A DNA stretch of 64,000 nucleotides from Sorangium aterium (GTDB taxonomy: Bacteria > Myxococcota_A > Polyangia > Polyangiales > Polyangiaceae), in the NCBI RefSeq assembly GCF_028368935.1, contig NZ_JAQNDK010000003.1:1612001-1676000 (forward strand), given 5' to 3'. The notes beneath the pieces were generated by a model. The model did not search any database. It had not been told where the DNA came from and saw only the letters and a list, made by a program, of their open reading frames with translations. A program made the position numbers and the translations under genes. Shown here one piece after another: positions 1 through 8,973 of the stretch. How positions within the stretch are numbered: the stretch's first letter is position 1; every line of letters starts with the position of its first letter.

Positions 1-984
1 GAGGACATGGACACCCACGACGGCACGTGGGTTAACGGCGTCCGCGCCCGGCGCATCGGCGTGATGCACGGCGACGTGGTGCGCCTCGGGCATCAGCTCG
101 CGGTCTTCGTCGAGCGGCACCTCGCGCTCTACGACGGCGCGCCGTCGCGGCTGGGGCCGCTGGTGTTCGGCTCGAAGCAGCGCAAGGACTGGATCGATCC
201 GGTGATGAAGCTGGTTCAGTCGGGCTCCAGCGTCTGCATCGAGGGCGCGCCCGGGGTCGGGAAGCGGACGCTGGCTCGCCTCGCGGCTGCGGTGCGCGAG
301 GGCCTGGGTGAGACGCTGGTCGTCGACGGCAGCGCCGAGACGAAGCCGGTCATTCCGCCGGGCGCGCGACCGATGACATGGCTCGTCCTCGATGCCGATC
401 GCCTGCCGCGCCCGCAGCAGCTGGAGATCGCGCACTCGGTCGGCCGCTCGAACGGCGTCAGCATCATCGCGACGACCGGACAGCCGCTCGACCGGGCCGC
501 CGGCGACGGGCGCGTGGCGCCGTGGTTCGCTTCGCTCTTCTCCGGCAAGCGGATCACGATCCCGACGCTCGAGATGCGGCGCGAGGACGTTCCGCTCATC
601 GTGCGCGACATCGCGGAGCGCAACGCGATCGGACTCGATCGCTTCACCCCGCAGCTCCTGGAGGCGCTCGTCCGCGCCGGCTGGCCGGGCGGCGTGCCGC
701 AGCTCGAGTCCGCCATCGTGACCGCAGCCCAGGCTTCGCCGGACGGTCCGCTCTCCGTCACGCCGATCGCGGGATCGCTCGCACGCGGCCCGCGCATCAA
801 GCCGAACCTCCCGCCCGCGACGGATCCGTCGCTCGCGCGCGCCCGCCTCGAGGACGCCCTCGCCCGGGCCAACGGCTCCGTCGCGTCGGCTGCGCGTGCC
901 CTGGGCATGTCGCGGCAGGCGATCTACCGCGAGGCCGACCGGCTCGGCCTCGACATCGCGCGCCGCAGGGTCCCGCGCGGCTGA
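1..984 (+). CDS. FHA / AAA-like / Fis-type HTH transcriptional regulator, 5' truncated by window edge
   Basis: The reading frame is open to the first base, so the N-terminus lies outside the window; the ATG at 7 is internal. Visible in order: the end of an FHA domain (GTWVNGVR, then GDVVRLG), a P-loop ATPase region resembling the sigma-54 activator core with Walker A GAPGVGKRT around residue 80, and a C-terminal Fis-like HTH (SVASAARALGMSRQAIYREA). FHA domains bind phosphothreonine, so this type of protein is expected to couple Ser/Thr kinase signals to sigma-54 dependent transcription. The GAFTGA loop needed to contact sigma-54 is not seen, and the ATPase core is shorter than usual. It may therefore act as a DNA-binding regulator rather than a true enhancer-binding ATPase. 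The family call is good; the mechanism is inferred. Confidence 0.8.
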   Translation, partial: EDMDTHDGTWVNGVRARRIGVMHGDVVRLGHQLAVFVERHLALYDGAPSRLGPLVFGSKQRKDWIDPVMKLVQSGSSVCIEGAPGVGKRTLARLAAAVREGLGETLVVDGSAETKPVIPPGARPMTWLVLDADRLPRPQQLEIAHSVGRSNGVSIIATTGQPLDRAAGDGRVAPWFASLFSGKRITIPTLEMRREDVPLIVRDIAERNAIGLDRFTPQLLEALVRAGWPGGVPQLESAIVTAAQASPDGPLSVTPIAGSLARGPRIKPNLPPATDPSLARARLEDALARANGSVASAARALGMSRQAIYREADRLGLDIARRRVPRG

Positions 985-1100
985 GCTGACGCCCATCACA
1001 CGGCCCGTGAGCCTCGCGTGGCGTCATCGCCAAGGGGGCTCTCGGCGCGCTTCGTGATGAAACGCCAGCGCGCGCCAGGCGGACGCCCAGGCGCGGATCT

Positions 1101-2369
1101 TCAACCGTAAAATCCGAGAGACGTATGGCTGACGATCGATCCCTCCTCGGGGTCGACGCACTGCTCGTAGTGCAGCATCTCGCCGCGCGATGACGGCGGG
1201 AGCGCGCGGAGCAACGTGTAGATGGGGCCGAGGCCGCAGACGCGACGGCTGGCGAGGTCCCGAGCCACGTCGACGAAGAAGCCCGGCGCATCGATCGACG
1301 TCGCGCGCTCGATCGAGGCGAGGTCGCGGTCGCGCAGCGCCGTCCGCTGGCGCTCGTCGAGGGGCGCAGGATCACCGAAGCGCGGGCCGACGTGGGCGAG
1401 GTCCGCTCCTGCGATGACGAGGACGCGACCGGGACGCTTCGCCAGGGCGTCGCCGAGCGCCCTCAGGAACGACTCGGCCCCATCATCTTGCGCGGGGTCG
1501 CGACGCCGCGCCTGACACTCCGAGAGGCCGCAGAGGATCGGCACGATCGACGCCGCGCGGCCGCCGAGGAGGTGCCGCACGAACACGGCCTGAAACTCGA
1601 TCGAGTGCTCGTTCTTGTGGAGGTACTGGTCCTCGCGCACGTCGAAGCGGCTCGCCGCCGCGAGCTCCGCGATCATCTCTCGATCTGGCTCGAGAGGACC
1701 GAGCGGCGTCGCGAACGTCTTCTCGCAAACGGCGTACGGACGGCGCATCGCGGCGTGCGACGTCCCGAGCAGAACGAACGTATCGACGTTCTCGAGCCCT
1801 GGGCCTGCCAGCGCCTGCTCCAGCGCTGCGTAGGCGTGCCCGTAGCCCGTCGCGGCCCGCCAGAGATCCATGTGCGGCGCGCAGAGCCCGACCATGCGCG
1901 TCGGCGCGCTTTGCGATGCTACGGCGCGCGTCGCTCCGCCCTGCGGCCGCGCGACCTGGAGGCACTTTCGCTCGATGAAGTCGGCGAGCTTCCGCCGATC
2001 ACCGTGGTACGCGCCGCCCGCGTGCGCGGCCATCCTGATCGGCGCCGCGTCGAACGATTGCACGACGCTCCGCCGGCGCGCGTGGAATCGCGGGCTGTCG
2101 AGCATCCACGCGCGTTCCAGCTCGTCGGCCAGCTGCGACACATGGGCGGCGTCCACGGGCTGGCCCGTCGACCGGGCGGCGTCACGCGCGATCTCGTCGA
2201 TCGATCGCCTCCCGTCGAAGCGCGCGAGCACGGCAGCGCTCGCGCCAGGAACGACGACAGGAGCCGGCGCGATGCCCTCGGTGTCGCGCAGCATCAACGC
2301 GCGGCCATGGCGCTCATCCTGGATGACGACGATCTCTAGAGCTCGAAGCTTCGGGCGCAGCACCGGCAT
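1101..2369 (-). CDS. MEMO-family protein (AmmeMemoRadiSam system protein B type) with N-terminal PqqD-like domain
   Basis: 422 aa from the ATG at 2369. Longer upstream extension is Arg/Pro-rich shadow sequence. The C-terminal ~280 residues are a MEMO fold: APHMDLW (~160), LLGTSHA, NEHSIEFQ (~251), GADLAHVG (~319) and a closing HTSLGFYG. MEMO proteins are related to class III nonheme iron dioxygenases; the His residues here match the metal-site positions. The first ~130 residues (FDGRRSIDEIARDAA, then a helix ending in a LERAWMLD-like segment) resemble the small winged PqqD fold that delivers peptides to radical SAM enzymes. Neither an AMMECR1 nor a radical SAM partner is adjacent, so the substrate is unknown. 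It is divergent from the YkgJ-type gene. Confidence 0.8.
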   Translation of the reverse strand: MPVLRPKLRALEIVVIQDERHGRALMLRDTEGIAPAPVVVPGASAAVLARFDGRRSIDEIARDAARSTGQPVDAAHVSQLADELERAWMLDSPRFHARRRSVVQSFDAAPIRMAAHAGGAYHGDRRKLADFIERKCLQVARPQGGATRAVASQSAPTRMVGLCAPHMDLWRAATGYGHAYAALEQALAGPGLENVDTFVLLGTSHAAMRRPYAVCEKTFATPLGPLEPDREMIAELAAASRFDVREDQYLHKNEHSIEFQAVFVRHLLGGRAASIVPILCGLSECQARRRDPAQDDGAESFLRALGDALAKRPGRVLVIAGADLAHVGPRFGDPAPLDERQRTALRDRDLASIERATSIDAPGFFVDVARDLASRRVCGLGPIYTLLRALPPSSRGEMLHYEQCVDPEEGSIVSHTSLGFYG

Positions 2370-2660
2370 CCACCGCGAGAATAGCGCGTGCGCGCTCGCC
2401 GCCCAGCGCGCGGCATCGCAGCATCCGGAACAGGGAACAGCGCCGACGCCCCCGCGGTCACAGCGGCAGCTCGCTCCAGAACGGACGGCGCTGGTGCCCC
2501 GCGTCAGAGCGCGCGTCACGATCGCGGATTGCCGCTTCGCAGCGGCGCCGCGTGGAACTAGGGTCGCCCCTTGGAGCTCCGCCCTGCTCCCCCACCCCTT
2601 GCGCCGCAGCCGCTTCGGGCTGGCAGTACGTCCTATCACCACGAGAGCGCCTCCGAACGA

Positions 2661-3263
2661 ATGCGTCGAACCACGCCCCTCGATCCACCCGTCCGTGAAG
2701 CTGATCTGCTCACCGAGCTCGCGGCCGTGTACCGCGAGGCGGAAGAGGTCTTCAGCGGCTGGACGTGCGAGGCCTCGACCGAGTGCTGTCGGTTCGGCAT
2801 CACGGGCCGCGAGCCGTACGTGACGTCCGTCGAGCTCGCTGCCGTCCGGCGCGCGATCGCGGCTCGCGGGGGCCGCCGAGCGCTCGAAGGGATCGTGCGA
2901 GCAGACGGGGCGGGACCGCCCGAGCCGGGCGTGTCCGCCGGCGGCCCGAGCCGGCGACGCGCGCTGCCGCAGGCGTCGGAGCGGCGGTGCCCGATGCTCA
3001 CCGACGCCGGCCGCTGCGCGATCTACGCGGCGAGGCCCCTCGGGTGCCGCACGTTCTTTTGTGATCGCGCCTCCGCTGGATCCCCGGTCCGCCACAACGA
3101 CGTGACCCGGCTCGTCCGCAAGGTGCAGGAGATCGCCGCGCGACACGAGCCGAGTGGCGACCTCGGCCGTCCGCTCACCCGCGCCCTGGCGGAGGCCGGA
3201 CCGAGCGCCGCGGGCGCGCCGCCCAGGACGAGCAGCGCGGCACGCGCTCGCCGCGGCCGCTGA
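2661..3263 (+). CDS. YkgJ-type CxxxCxxCC-like zinc/iron-chelating cluster protein
   Basis: 200 aa from the ATG at 2661; an in-frame TTG at 2571 would add 30 Arg/Pro-rich residues and is less likely. Conserved cysteines lie in two groups: WTCEASTECC near the N-terminus and RRCPMLTDAGRCAIYAARP followed by LGCRTFFC. This is the signature of the YkgJ family (Pfam UPF0153), which is thought to bind zinc or iron; no reaction is established. The C-terminal ~45 residues are low-complexity Ala/Arg/Pro and probably disordered. No membrane segment or signal peptide is seen. It ends 10 bp before the convergent 3' end of rel. Confidence 0.8.
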   Translation: MRRTTPLDPPVREADLLTELAAVYREAEEVFSGWTCEASTECCRFGITGREPYVTSVELAAVRRAIAARGGRRALEGIVRADGAGPPEPGVSAGGPSRRRALPQASERRCPMLTDAGRCAIYAARPLGCRTFFCDRASAGSPVRHNDVTRLVRKVQEIAARHEPSGDLGRPLTRALAEAGPSAAGAPPRTSSAARARRGR

Positions 3264-3273
3264 GGTCCACCGC

Positions 3274-5448
3274 TCAGGTCCGCTCGACCGCCATCACGCC
3301 GGGGATCCGCTGCAGGCGCCGGATCACGCTCTTCAGCTGCGCGAGGTCGGAGCAGAGGAACGTGAACGTGTTCATCGCCCGGCCGTCGTCGCCCGCCCGA
3401 CAGGTCGCCTCGCTGATGTTGATGCCCTGCTCGTGGAACGTATGGCCGACCGTCGCGAGGATGCCCGGCCGGTTCGCCGTCATCACCTTGATCTGTACGG
3501 GGCGGTTGATCTTCGCGCGCGCGTCCCAGGAGATCTCCACGCGGCGCTCCGGGTCCGTGTCGAACGCCTTGGCGCAGTTGCGGCGGTGGACGGTGATGCC
3601 GCGGCCGCGCGTGATGAAGCCGACGATCTCGTCGCCTGGGAGCGGGTTACAGCACTTCGTGTAGCGGACGAGGACGTCGTCGATGCCGTTCAGCCGGATG
3701 CCGTGGCTGTCGCGCCCGGTGACCTTGCGGACGAGCGACTCGATGCGCCCCTCCTTGATCGACTCGGGCGGCGGGGTCGGCGTGCCCTTCTCGTTCTCCT
3801 TGGGCGTGGGCGCGAGGAACTCGCACACCGCGCGGACGCTCACCTTGCCGTAGCCGACCGAGATGAAGAGCTCGTCGGCCGAGGCGACCCCGAAGCGCTC
3901 CATGACCTTGCGCAGCTCGCCCTCGTTCTTCGTGAGGCGACTCAGGCTCATGCTCCGCTGGTGCATCTCCTTCTCGAGGAGCTCGCGACCGAGCTTGAGC
4001 GACTTCTCCCGCTGCTCCGTGCGCAGGAAGTTTCGGATCTTCGAGCGCGCGCGGCTGGTCGAGACGTAATCGAGCCAGTCCTTCGAAGGGTGCTGGCTCG
4101 GGTTGGTCATCACCTCGACCACATCGCCGTTCCGGAGCTTCGATCGGAGCGGGACGATGGCGCCGTTGACCCGCGCCCCGGAGCAGTGCTCGCCGACCTG
4201 CGTATGGATCGCGTACGCGAAGTCGATGGGCGTCGAGCCGCGGGGAAAGACGCGCACGTCGCCCTTCGGCGTGAAGACGTACACCTCGTCCTGGAACAGG
4301 TCGACCTTGACGCTCTCCAGGAACTCGGCAGGATCCTTGAGCTCCTTCTGGAACTCCATCAGCTGGCGGAGCCAGCCGAACCGCGCGGCGTCCTTCGGGT
4401 CGATGCCGCCGGAGTTGTTCTCCTTGTACTTCCAGTGCGCCGCGATGCCCTGCTCCGCGACGCGGTGCATCTCGTGGGTGCGGATCTGGATCTCGATCCG
4501 CTCGCGCCCGGGTCCGATGACCGTCGTGTGCAGCGACTGGTACATGTTCGGCTTGGGCAGCGCGACGTAGTCCTTGAAGCGGCCGGGGACCGGGGTCCAC
4601 TGCGAGTGGATCACGCCGAGCGTCGCGTAGCAGTCCGCCACCGACTCGACGAGGACCCGGAACGCGATGACGTCGTAGACCTGATCGAAATCGCACTGCT
4701 GCGCCTGCATCTTGCGCCAGATCGAGTAGAGGTGCTTTGCGCGGCCGGTGACGTCGACCGCGAAGCCCTGCTCCGCGAGCTTGCCCGCGAGCACCTTCGA
4801 GACCTCGTGGATGTACTTGTCCCGCTCCTTCGCGGTCGTCTTGACCTTCTGCGAGAGGTCCGACCAAGCCTCGGGCTCGATGTACCTGAACGACAGGTCC
4901 TCGAGCTCGCTCTTGAAGCGCGCGATGCCGAGGCGGTTCGCGAGCGGCGCGTAGATCTCCATCGTCTCCCGGGCGATCCGGTCCTGCGCCTCGGGCTTCA
5001 TGAACTCGAGCGTCCGCATGTTGTCGAGGCGGTCGCACAGCTTCACGAGGAGCACGCGGATATCCCGCGCCATCGCCACCAGCATCTTGCGGAAGTTCTC
5101 GGCTTGCCGATCTTCCTTGGAAGCGAAGTTGATCTTCGAGAGCTTCGTCACGCCGTCGACGAGGAACGCCACCTCCTGGCCGAAGCTGTTCTCGATGTCG
5201 GTGGTCGTCGCGAGCGTGTCCTCCACGACGTCGTGCAAGAGCCCGGCGCAGACGCTCGCCGTGTCCAGCTTGAGCTCGGTGATGATCGCGGCGACGCTCG
5301 CCGGGTGGGAAAAGTAAGGGTCGCCGCTCTTGCGGGTCTGCCCCTTGTGCGCATCAGAGCTGTAGGCGTAGGCCCGGGCGATGAGATCGACGTCTGCAGC
5401 CGGCTGGTAGGTCCGAACGCGATCGACAAGCTCCGTCAACGTCAGCAT
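3274..5448 (-). CDS. rel: bifunctional (p)ppGpp synthetase/hydrolase (RelA/SpoT family)
   Basis: 724 aa, full length for a long RSH enzyme. The order is N-terminal HD hydrolase with H48, H72, D73 and E76 (SHPASV, LLHDVVEDT), synthetase domain (~230-345) with RFKDYVALPKPN, SLHTTVIGP and catalytic Glu in RIEIQIRTHEMH, TGS domain (~385-445, VYVFTPKGDVRVFP), helical/zinc-finger-like region with TKCCNPLPGD, and C-terminal ACT domain. The synthetase carries RFKD, the RxKD form found in bifunctional Rel/SpoT enzymes rather than the EXDD form of monofunctional RelA. With an intact HD site this predicts both synthesis and hydrolysis. As the single RSH seen here it should control the stringent response, which in myxobacteria also starts development. 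It is divergent from hemW. A short palindrome lies just upstream of the start. Confidence 0.95.
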   Translation of the reverse strand: MLTLTELVDRVRTYQPAADVDLIARAYAYSSDAHKGQTRKSGDPYFSHPASVAAIITELKLDTASVCAGLLHDVVEDTLATTTDIENSFGQEVAFLVDGVTKLSKINFASKEDRQAENFRKMLVAMARDIRVLLVKLCDRLDNMRTLEFMKPEAQDRIARETMEIYAPLANRLGIARFKSELEDLSFRYIEPEAWSDLSQKVKTTAKERDKYIHEVSKVLAGKLAEQGFAVDVTGRAKHLYSIWRKMQAQQCDFDQVYDVIAFRVLVESVADCYATLGVIHSQWTPVPGRFKDYVALPKPNMYQSLHTTVIGPGRERIEIQIRTHEMHRVAEQGIAAHWKYKENNSGGIDPKDAARFGWLRQLMEFQKELKDPAEFLESVKVDLFQDEVYVFTPKGDVRVFPRGSTPIDFAYAIHTQVGEHCSGARVNGAIVPLRSKLRNGDVVEVMTNPSQHPSKDWLDYVSTSRARSKIRNFLRTEQREKSLKLGRELLEKEMHQRSMSLSRLTKNEGELRKVMERFGVASADELFISVGYGKVSVRAVCEFLAPTPKENEKGTPTPPPESIKEGRIESLVRKVTGRDSHGIRLNGIDDVLVRYTKCCNPLPGDEIVGFITRGRGITVHRRNCAKAFDTDPERRVEISWDARAKINRPVQIKVMTANRPGILATVGHTFHEQGINISEATCRAGDDGRAMNTFTFLCSDLAQLKSVIRRLQRIPGVMAVERT

Positions 5449-5460
5449 GAAGAGTTCGGT

Positions 5461-5475
5461 GGGCGCAATGCGCCC
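5461..5475 (-). promoter_or_regulatory. 15-bp near-perfect palindrome in the rel leader
   Basis: GGGCGCA-A-TGCGCCC lies 12 nt upstream of the rel start. As DNA it could be an operator. As RNA it can fold into GGGCG/CGCCC with a CATTG loop between a GGAGGG purine run and the start codon. The function is inferred only from symmetry and position. Confidence 0.35.
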
Positions 5476-5702
5476 CCTCCCTTTCGCACGCTAACACCGC
5501 GATCTAGACCCCGCAATTGTGTCACCATGCGCGGCGCGCGCGCTGCCCGGCGCAGGGCACGCGCGCTCCGCCGCGCGTCCTCGTCGTTCTCGTCGTCCTC
5601 ATACGTGTTGCACGCGTCCTCGTCCTCCTCTCCGTTCATCTCGATTCATCTCGGAGTTTCCGCTTCGCCCGCCTGCGTCGGGTCGAAGGTTGTCGCGGAT
5701 TC

Positions 5703-6947
5703 ATGAAAACCATGGAGCCGATCACCGTCTACGTCCACTTCCCCTGGTGCCTCAAGAAGTGTCCCTACTGCGACTTCGTGTCTTTCGCGAAGGCGCGGGA
5801 CGCGATCGACCACCGCGGCTATGCCGACGCCGTGCTGGCCGAGCTCCGGAAGCGGGAGGATGTGCTGGGCGAGCGCGAGCTCCGGAGCATCTTCTTCGGC
5901 GGCGGGACGCCGTCCCTGTGGGAGCCGAACGAGATGGGCAGGGTGCTGTCGGCCATCACCGCGGCCGCCGGCCGGCTCTCGCCGGACCTGGAGGTGACCG
6001 CAGAGTGCAACCCGACGTCGCTCGATGAGCAGCGGGCCCGAGCGTTCCGAGCGATCGGAGTGAACCGGCTCAGCATCGGAGTTCAGGGCCTCGACGTCGA
6101 GCGCCTCCGGTTCCTCGGGCGCCTGCACGACCCAGAGGGCGGTCTCGGCGCGCTCTCGGCGGCGCTCCGGTCCGGGATGCCGCGCGTGAGCGGCGATCTC
6201 ATCTACGGTGTCGCGGTCGGAACGGCCGAAGCGGCGCGGGAGCAACGCCCCGAGCACGCCGCCGCCGAGGCGCGCGCCGTGGCCTCGACGGGGGTGACCC
6301 ATATCTCGGCGTACAGCCTGACGGTCGAGCCCGGCACCTCGTTTGGAGAGCTCGCGCGGCGCGGTCGCCTGCCGCTCGCCGGAGACGATGGAGTGGCGGA
6401 CACGTTCTTCGCCATCGACGAGGCCCTCGAGGCAGAGGGGCTCGCCCACTACGAGGTGTCGAACTACGCGAGGCCGGGCCACGAGGCGCGCCACAACCTC
6501 GGTTACTGGCAAGGCATCGACTACGTCGGGCTCGGGTGCGCCGCCTACGGGACGGTGTCGCGACCGGATCCGCGCTGGGGCCTGCGCTCGGGCGGCGCGG
6601 AGGGCCATGGAGGAGCGTTCGCGGTCCGGTACCGGAACATCGTGAGTCCGGAACGGTACATGGCTGCGATGGCCGATGGCGACGAGGCGATCGCCGTGGA
6701 GAGCGAGGAGCGGCTCGAGCCGGAGACGCGGCTGTCCGAGCGGATCATGCTCGGGCTGCGGCTGCGCGAGGGGCTCGATCTCGAGGCCGCTGCGGCGGCG
6801 CTCGGGGTGCCGGCGTGGCCGCCCTCGCGGCGGAGGGCCGCGGAGCGGCTCGAGCGCGCCGGCCGCCTGGAGGTGGCCGGCGGGCGGGTCCGCGTCCCGC
6901 GAGCCGCCTGGGTCTTCGCCGACGGCATCGCGGCCGACCTGTTCTGA
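5703..6947 (+). CDS. hemW: HemW-type radical SAM protein (heme chaperone; coproporphyrinogen oxidase-like)
   Basis: 414 aa from the ATG at 5703; a second in-frame ATG three codons later is also possible. The radical SAM cluster motif is C16-x3-C20-x2-C23 followed by Asp-Phe (CLKKCPYCDF). The Phe after the cluster replaces the fourth Cys of true HemN, and HNLGYW (HNxxYW) is the heme-binding signature typical of HemW. FFGGGTPS and a conserved TAECNPTS strand are also present. HemW binds heme and is thought to insert it into respiratory enzymes; it does not oxidise coproporphyrinogen. Many older databases still call it oxygen-independent coproporphyrinogen III oxidase. It is divergent from rel, with about 250 bp between. 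Confidence 0.9.
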   Translation: MKTMEPITVYVHFPWCLKKCPYCDFVSFAKARDAIDHRGYADAVLAELRKREDVLGERELRSIFFGGGTPSLWEPNEMGRVLSAITAAAGRLSPDLEVTAECNPTSLDEQRARAFRAIGVNRLSIGVQGLDVERLRFLGRLHDPEGGLGALSAALRSGMPRVSGDLIYGVAVGTAEAAREQRPEHAAAEARAVASTGVTHISAYSLTVEPGTSFGELARRGRLPLAGDDGVADTFFAIDEALEAEGLAHYEVSNYARPGHEARHNLGYWQGIDYVGLGCAAYGTVSRPDPRWGLRSGGAEGHGGAFAVRYRNIVSPERYMAAMADGDEAIAVESEERLEPETRLSERIMLGLRLREGLDLEAAAAALGVPAWPPSRRRAAERLERAGRLEVAGGRVRVPRAAWVFADGIAADLF

Positions 6948-7028
6948 AGTAGCGCCGCGAGGGCAGCGCCCGGGCGCTCGGCGCTCGCGGTGGACGCCGG
7001 GCCGCGACCGCGCTCCGATGATCGTCCC

Positions 7029-7970
7029 ATGAGCCGTTTGCCTACCGTCGAGGACATCCGCGGCGCCGCCGTGCGCATCGCGCCGCACGCCCACGTGACG
7101 CCCGTCATGACCAGCCGGACGATCGACGGCATCGCGGGGGCGCGCGTCTTCTTCAAGTGCGAGAACCTGCAGCGGGTCGGCGCGTTCAAGTTCCGCGGCG
7201 CGTGCAATGCGGTGCTGTCCCTCTCGGACGAGGAGGCGCGGCGCGGCGTCGCCACCCACTCCTCGGGCAACCACGCCGCCGCGCTCGCGCTCGCTGCCCG
7301 CATCCGCGGGGTCGCCGCGTACATCGTGATGCCCGAGAACGCGCCGGCCGTGAAGCGCGCCGCCGTGGAGGGCTACGGCGCCCGGGTCGTGGGCTGCGCC
7401 CCCACGCTTCGGTCACGCGAGGAGACGATCGCCCGCGTGATGTCCGAGACGGGCGCGATCCTCGTCCATCCGTACAACGACGCGCGCGTCATCGCCGGCC
7501 AGGGCACGGCCGCGCTGGAGCTCGCGGCCCAGGTGGACGATCTCGACGCCGTTGTCGCGCCCGTGAGCGGCGGGGGGCTGCTCTCCGGGACGGCCATCGC
7601 CACCGGCTCGCTGTCGCGCGCGCGCACGATCGGCGCCGAGCCCGAGGCCGCGGACGACGCCGCGCGATCGATGCGCGAAGGGAGGATCCTCCCCTCGAAC
7701 GACCCGGTCACGATCGCCGACGGCCTCCGCAGCTCGCTCGGCGAGCTCACCTTCGCGGTCCTGCGCGAGCGCGGGGTCGAGATCGTCACCGTGAGCGAAG
7801 AGGACATCGTCAAGGCGATGCGCGTCGTCTGGGAGCGGATGAAGCTCGTCATCGAGCCGAGCGCGGCCGTCGCGGTGGCGGCGGTCCTGCGGCGCTCGGT
7901 TCAGGGAGCGCGGATCGGGGTCATCCTGAGCGGAGGCAACGTCGATCTGACCCGGCTCCCCTTCACCTGA
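7029..7970 (+). CDS. PLP-dependent threonine/serine dehydratase or serine racemase
   Basis: 313 aa from the ATG at 7029. Fold-type II PLP enzyme: the Schiff-base lysine is K54 in GAFKFRG, the substrate loop is SSGNHAA, the phosphate-binding glycine loop is SGGGLLSG, and the C-terminal SGGNVDL strand contacts the pyridine nitrogen. It lacks the C-terminal regulatory ACT domain of biosynthetic IlvA. This fits catabolic threonine dehydratase or the closely related serine racemase; sequence alone does not separate the two. It starts about 80 bp after hemW on the same strand but is probably its own unit. Confidence 0.9.
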   Translation: MSRLPTVEDIRGAAVRIAPHAHVTPVMTSRTIDGIAGARVFFKCENLQRVGAFKFRGACNAVLSLSDEEARRGVATHSSGNHAAALALAARIRGVAAYIVMPENAPAVKRAAVEGYGARVVGCAPTLRSREETIARVMSETGAILVHPYNDARVIAGQGTAALELAAQVDDLDAVVAPVSGGGLLSGTAIATGSLSRARTIGAEPEAADDAARSMREGRILPSNDPVTIADGLRSSLGELTFAVLRERGVEIVTVSEEDIVKAMRVVWERMKLVIEPSAAVAVAAVLRRSVQGARIGVILSGGNVDLTRLPFT

Positions 7971-8099
7971 GCGCGATCGAGGGAGCCACGCGGGCGCCCC
8001 GGCTGCGCCGCGCCCGCGCGGGGCACGCGATCCTTTGCCCGAGCGCGAGCGAGCGTTCGATCCTCCCCGCGAGGGCGCGCTGGCGCTCCCCGCTCCCCC

Positions 8100-8897
8100 T
8101 CAGGTACCGCGCCGGTCTCGCGCGAAGCGCAAGGTGGCGCGCACCGCGCTCGACCCCGGGCCGGGCGGCGCCGCCGCGACCGACCGCCCTTGCGCGTCGA
8201 GGATGCGCGAGCCGCCCTGGCCTTCGAGCGCAGGTCGGGACGGCCCCCAGTTGGCGTTCACGATCGAGATGCGATGGCGCCGGGCGAGCGCGGGCAGGAG
8301 GTCGGCGCGCATGTCCCCTTCCCCGGGCGAATCGACCCACGCCGTGGGGAAGAGCAGCAGATCGGCCTCGTCGAGCGCGTCGCCCGCGTCTTCGGAGAGG
8401 AAGTGAACATCGAAGCAGATCGCGACGGTCAGCTTGATGCCGCGCAGCTCGACGATCGGGGTCCCCAGATCTCCAGGCGCCGCCCAGCGCTCCGGGAACC
8501 ACGGATGACGCTTGCGGTAATGGCACACGCGCCGTCCGTCGCCGTCGAAGACGAGCAAGCTGTTGTAGAAGCGGCCCCCGCTCGCCTCGACGAGGGGGCC
8601 GGCCAGCGCGATCCCGTACCTTCGCGCGAGCTCGGCGAGCCGCGCCGCCGACTCGCCGTCGATCGGCTCCGCGAAGCGGCGCAGATCGCTGTCGCCGCGC
8701 GGCGAGACGTAGCCCGTGAGGATGAGCTCGGGCAGCAGCACGAGCTCGGCCCCCGCAAGCGCGGACGAGGCGAGGAGACGGTCGATCTCGGCGAGCACGC
8801 CCTGCTGGTCGCCGAAGCGCTGCGGCAGCTCGAGCGCGACCACGTCGAGGAGGCGATCGCTCAAGGGCACCACCGGACGCGCCCGCACCGCGAGCAC
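8100..8897 (-). CDS. carbon-nitrogen hydrolase (nitrilase superfamily)
   Basis: 265 aa from a GTG start. The catalytic triad is visible: E57 in LLPELILTGY, K129 in CHYRKRHPWF and C161 in AICFDVHF. The architecture is a single nitrilase domain of usual length, predicted to be a cytosolic amidase. The order and spacing resemble branch members acting on small amides such as omega-amidase or N-carbamoyl hydrolase, but the substrate cannot be read from the sequence. It converges on the PLP enzyme and is followed upstream by a response-regulator gene on the same strand. Confidence 0.88.
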   Translation of the reverse strand: MLAVRARPVVPLSDRLLDVVALELPQRFGDQQGVLAEIDRLLASSALAGAELVLLPELILTGYVSPRGDSDLRRFAEPIDGESAARLAELARRYGIALAGPLVEASGGRFYNSLLVFDGDGRRVCHYRKRHPWFPERWAAPGDLGTPIVELRGIKLTVAICFDVHFLSEDAGDALDEADLLLFPTAWVDSPGEGDMRADLLPALARRHRISIVNANWGPSRPALEGQGGSRILDAQGRSVAAAPPGPGSSAVRATLRFARDRRGT

Positions 8898-8973
8898 GCT
8901 CCCGCGCCGCCCGGCGGCGATCCGGTCGCGTCGCCCTGGACAGCGCAGCGCAACGCCACGGAGCGCCCCCGGC

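Noticed and set aside
5442..5639. Small acidic minus-strand frame (NGEEDEDACNTYEDDEND) upstream of rel
   Set aside because: It overlaps the rel start in a different frame, has no SD and comes from a GAC/GTC-rich stretch in the rel-hemW gap.
3154..5706. An 850-residue plus-strand frame opposite rel
   Set aside because: It is a shadow of the Rel coding sequence; composition is Arg/Leu/Asp/Val repeats with no fold signature.
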